Of a DNA stretch of 64,000 bases, positions 62,589-64,000 are shown one piece after another. The notes under the pieces are model-generated. The model made no database searches and was not told where the DNA came from. It saw only the letters and a program-made list of their open reading frames with translations. The stretch comes from Lacisediminihabitans sp040549465. Its GTDB lineage: Bacteria; Actinomycetota; Actinomycetes; Actinomycetales; Microbacteriaceae. The position numbers and the translations under genes were made by a program. The stretch covers positions 124,001-188,000 of the forward strand of contig NZ_JBEPTL010000004.1 in the NCBI RefSeq assembly GCF_040549465.1. The letters are read 5' to 3'. Position 1 is the stretch's first letter, and each line of letters begins with the position of its first letter.

Positions 62589-63940
62589 ATGGCCGCACTG
62601 GAGCGCACCCTGACCCGAAAGACCGTCGCCGGATACGCCATCGGCTCGCTCGGCACCGGAGGTTTCGCCACGCTGCCGGGCCTCGTGCTCATCTACTTCC
62701 TCACCGACACCCTCGGTGTGGCCGCGATCGCCGCCGGTGCCCTGGTGACCGTGGCCAAGATCTGGGATGTGATCATCGATCCGGTGATCGGGGCGCGCAG
62801 CGATCACAGTCTCGCCGCCACGGGTTCGCGGCGACGGTTCATGGTGCTCGGCAGCCTGCTGCTTCCGGTGTTCTTCATCCTGACCTTCGCCGTGCCCGCC
62901 GGACTCCCCGCCGCGGTCTCAGGTGCATGGGTACTGGTGGCCTTCGTGCTCACGGCCACGGGGTTCAGCCTGTTCCAGGTGCCGTATATCGCGCTACCGG
63001 CTGAGCTCGTCGGCAGCTACGAGCAGCGTACGAGGCTGCTGTCCTGGCGGGTGGTGGTGCTCACCTTCGCGATCCTCCTGTTCGGCGCCGGCGGCCCGGC
63101 CCTTCGACAACTTGGCGGTTCCAACGAGCACCTCGGTTACCTGCTCATGGCCGTCGTCGCGGGCATCCTGATCGGTGTCGGCATGTTTATCTCAAGTTTC
63201 ACCGCCCCTCGCGATGCGGCGCTCACAACGCGGCCGACGCAGGGTTCCATTCGCGACAACTACGCGGCGGGCATCATGGCGCTTCGGCGCAGTCAGCCTT
63301 TCGTGCGCTGCTGTTCACCTTCCTGCTGCAGGGTCTCGCGACCGGTCTCATGCTCGGCGGCGCACAATATGTCGCCACCTGGGTGCTGAAGAGCGAGGAC
63401 GCCGTGACCTTCCTCTTCATCGCGCTCATCGCCCCCGCCCTATTTGCAGCACCGCTCTGGGGCGTGATCGCCCGTCGGGTGGGCAAGGAAGGAGGCTTCG
63501 CTGCAGCCTCGACACTCTTCGGTATCGCCGCGCTCTCGATGGTGCTTCTCGTCTGGTTTCCCGGCGGCTGGGTCTATCTTCCGGTGGCGCTCGCCGGAGC
63601 CGGTTACGCGGGTATGCAGTCGCTGCCGATGGCGATGCTGCCCGATGTGATCTCCCACGACGCGCGGCTGCACGGCGAGGGGAGAGCCGGCTCCTTCGGT
63701 GGAGTGTGGACGGCGGGCGAGACCACGGGAATGGCACTCGGAGGCACGGTGCTGACGATTGTGCTCGCGCTCAGCGGCTATCTCGCTTCAACGGCGGGGC
63801 AGAGCGTGGACCAACCGGGTTCGGCTATCGTCGGCATCGTCCTGAGCTTCAGCCTCGTTCCCGCCGTGATCATCGCCGCGAGTCTCGTCTCGCTGCGGCG
63901 CTACCGCCTGCGCAAGGCCGACATCGAGGAGACCAGATGA
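62589..63940 (+). pseudogene. MFS transporter (GPH sugar type) with a frameshift
   Basis: Two overlapping frames join into one 12-helix transporter. From 62589 the first frame is normal through GIMALRRSQPF; near 63298-63305 it slips to a stop-bound tail. Reading on in the second frame gives ALLFTFLLQGLATGLMLGGAQYVATWVL and so on to 63940. A single missing G after TTCGTG would restore it (FVALLFTF). The N-terminus (GYAIGSLGTGGFATLPGLVL, DPVIGARSDHS) is that of the glycoside-pentoside-hexuronide family. Either a true mutation or a sequencing error. The next gene starts at its stop (ATGA). Confidence 0.85.
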
Positions 63941-64000
63941 CCACTTTCGCGGAACAGCCTGCCGACATCCTCGCCCGCCTCGAGCAGTTGAGGCAGGCGG
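63937..64000 (+). CDS. Start of a gene cut by the window edge
   Basis: The ATG at 63937 overlaps the transporter stop. The 21 visible codons read TTFAEQPADILARLEQLR. This resembles the start of actinobacterial PLP-dependent aspartate aminotransferase/decarboxylase-like proteins that follow MFS genes, but so little is visible that the call is only a guess. Confidence 0.4.
   Translation, partial: MTTFAEQPADILARLEQLRQA

Overview
The window is a 64 kb stretch of a high-GC actinobacterial chromosome. Gene content and order (class II FBPase, short actinobacterial CtaF, fdxA-dapC-gltA-dapD-dapE, DUF3117, TatB-like protein), frequent GTG/TTG starts, 4-bp ATGA/GTGA overlaps and heavy use of GGATGC/GCATCC words suggest Microbacteriaceae; this placement is an inference. 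No rRNA, tRNA, CRISPR array or intact insertion sequence was seen. Most of the window is ordinary chromosome; the accessory parts are about 9-31 kb and the gltA-dapD gap at 56-57.4 kb.

Layout. 1-9 kb: glpX tail, RmuC, MOSC protein, methylmalonate-semialdehyde dehydrogenase, DnaQ-like exonuclease, SseB-like protein, methyltransferase, YchF, then an OmpR-type two-component system. 9.2-12 kb: a compact operon of ferric-reductase-like membrane flavoprotein, FMN-binding lipid-face protein and ApbE, i.e. an extracytosolic flavin electron-transfer module, preceded by two TGAAC repeats 11 bp apart. 12-31 kb: a stress/hypoxia-type island with universal stress proteins, a decayed glutamate decarboxylase, a CtaF-ArsR-SulP operon, a cytochrome b561-molybdopterin oxidoreductase fusion, a DevR/DevS-like (DosR/DosS) two-component system, phosphoketolase, a PPOX-fold protein, a three-part transhydrogenase, a DoxX protein and Kup. 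At least seven DosR-like boxes (about RGGACYTTCGRCCCT) sit in its intergenic regions, often 55-57 nt before a start codon, so the island looks like one DevR regulon.

31-48.6 kb: J-domain membrane protein, HTH-only LysR-like protein, LON-domain protein, a tandem glycine riboswitch with gcvT-gcvH-gcvP, a CPBP protease, an oligopeptide ABC transporter (binding protein, B, C and a fused DF ATPase) with a strong hairpin after the binding-protein gene, a second binding protein and TypA/BipA. 48.6-52 kb: efeUOB iron uptake behind an IdeR/DtxR-like box. 52-64 kb: PIG-L deacetylase with a membrane tail, FdxA, lysine-pathway genes dapC, dapD and dapE, citrate synthase, DUF3117, an O-methyltransferase, TatB-like protein, an aldehyde dehydrogenase and a frameshifted sugar-type MFS transporter.

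The best candidate for something little described lies between gltA and dapD: a DUF559 (Vsr-like nuclease) gene flanked on both sides by about 90-bp palindromes that share the same 15-bp outer arms (GTGCCAAATGAAGGA and its complement) but have different inner hairpins, with 21-bp-period direct repeats on one side and a G-rich heptamer repeat on the other. It resembles the relation between a REP palindrome and its dedicated enzyme, but function is not established by the sequence.
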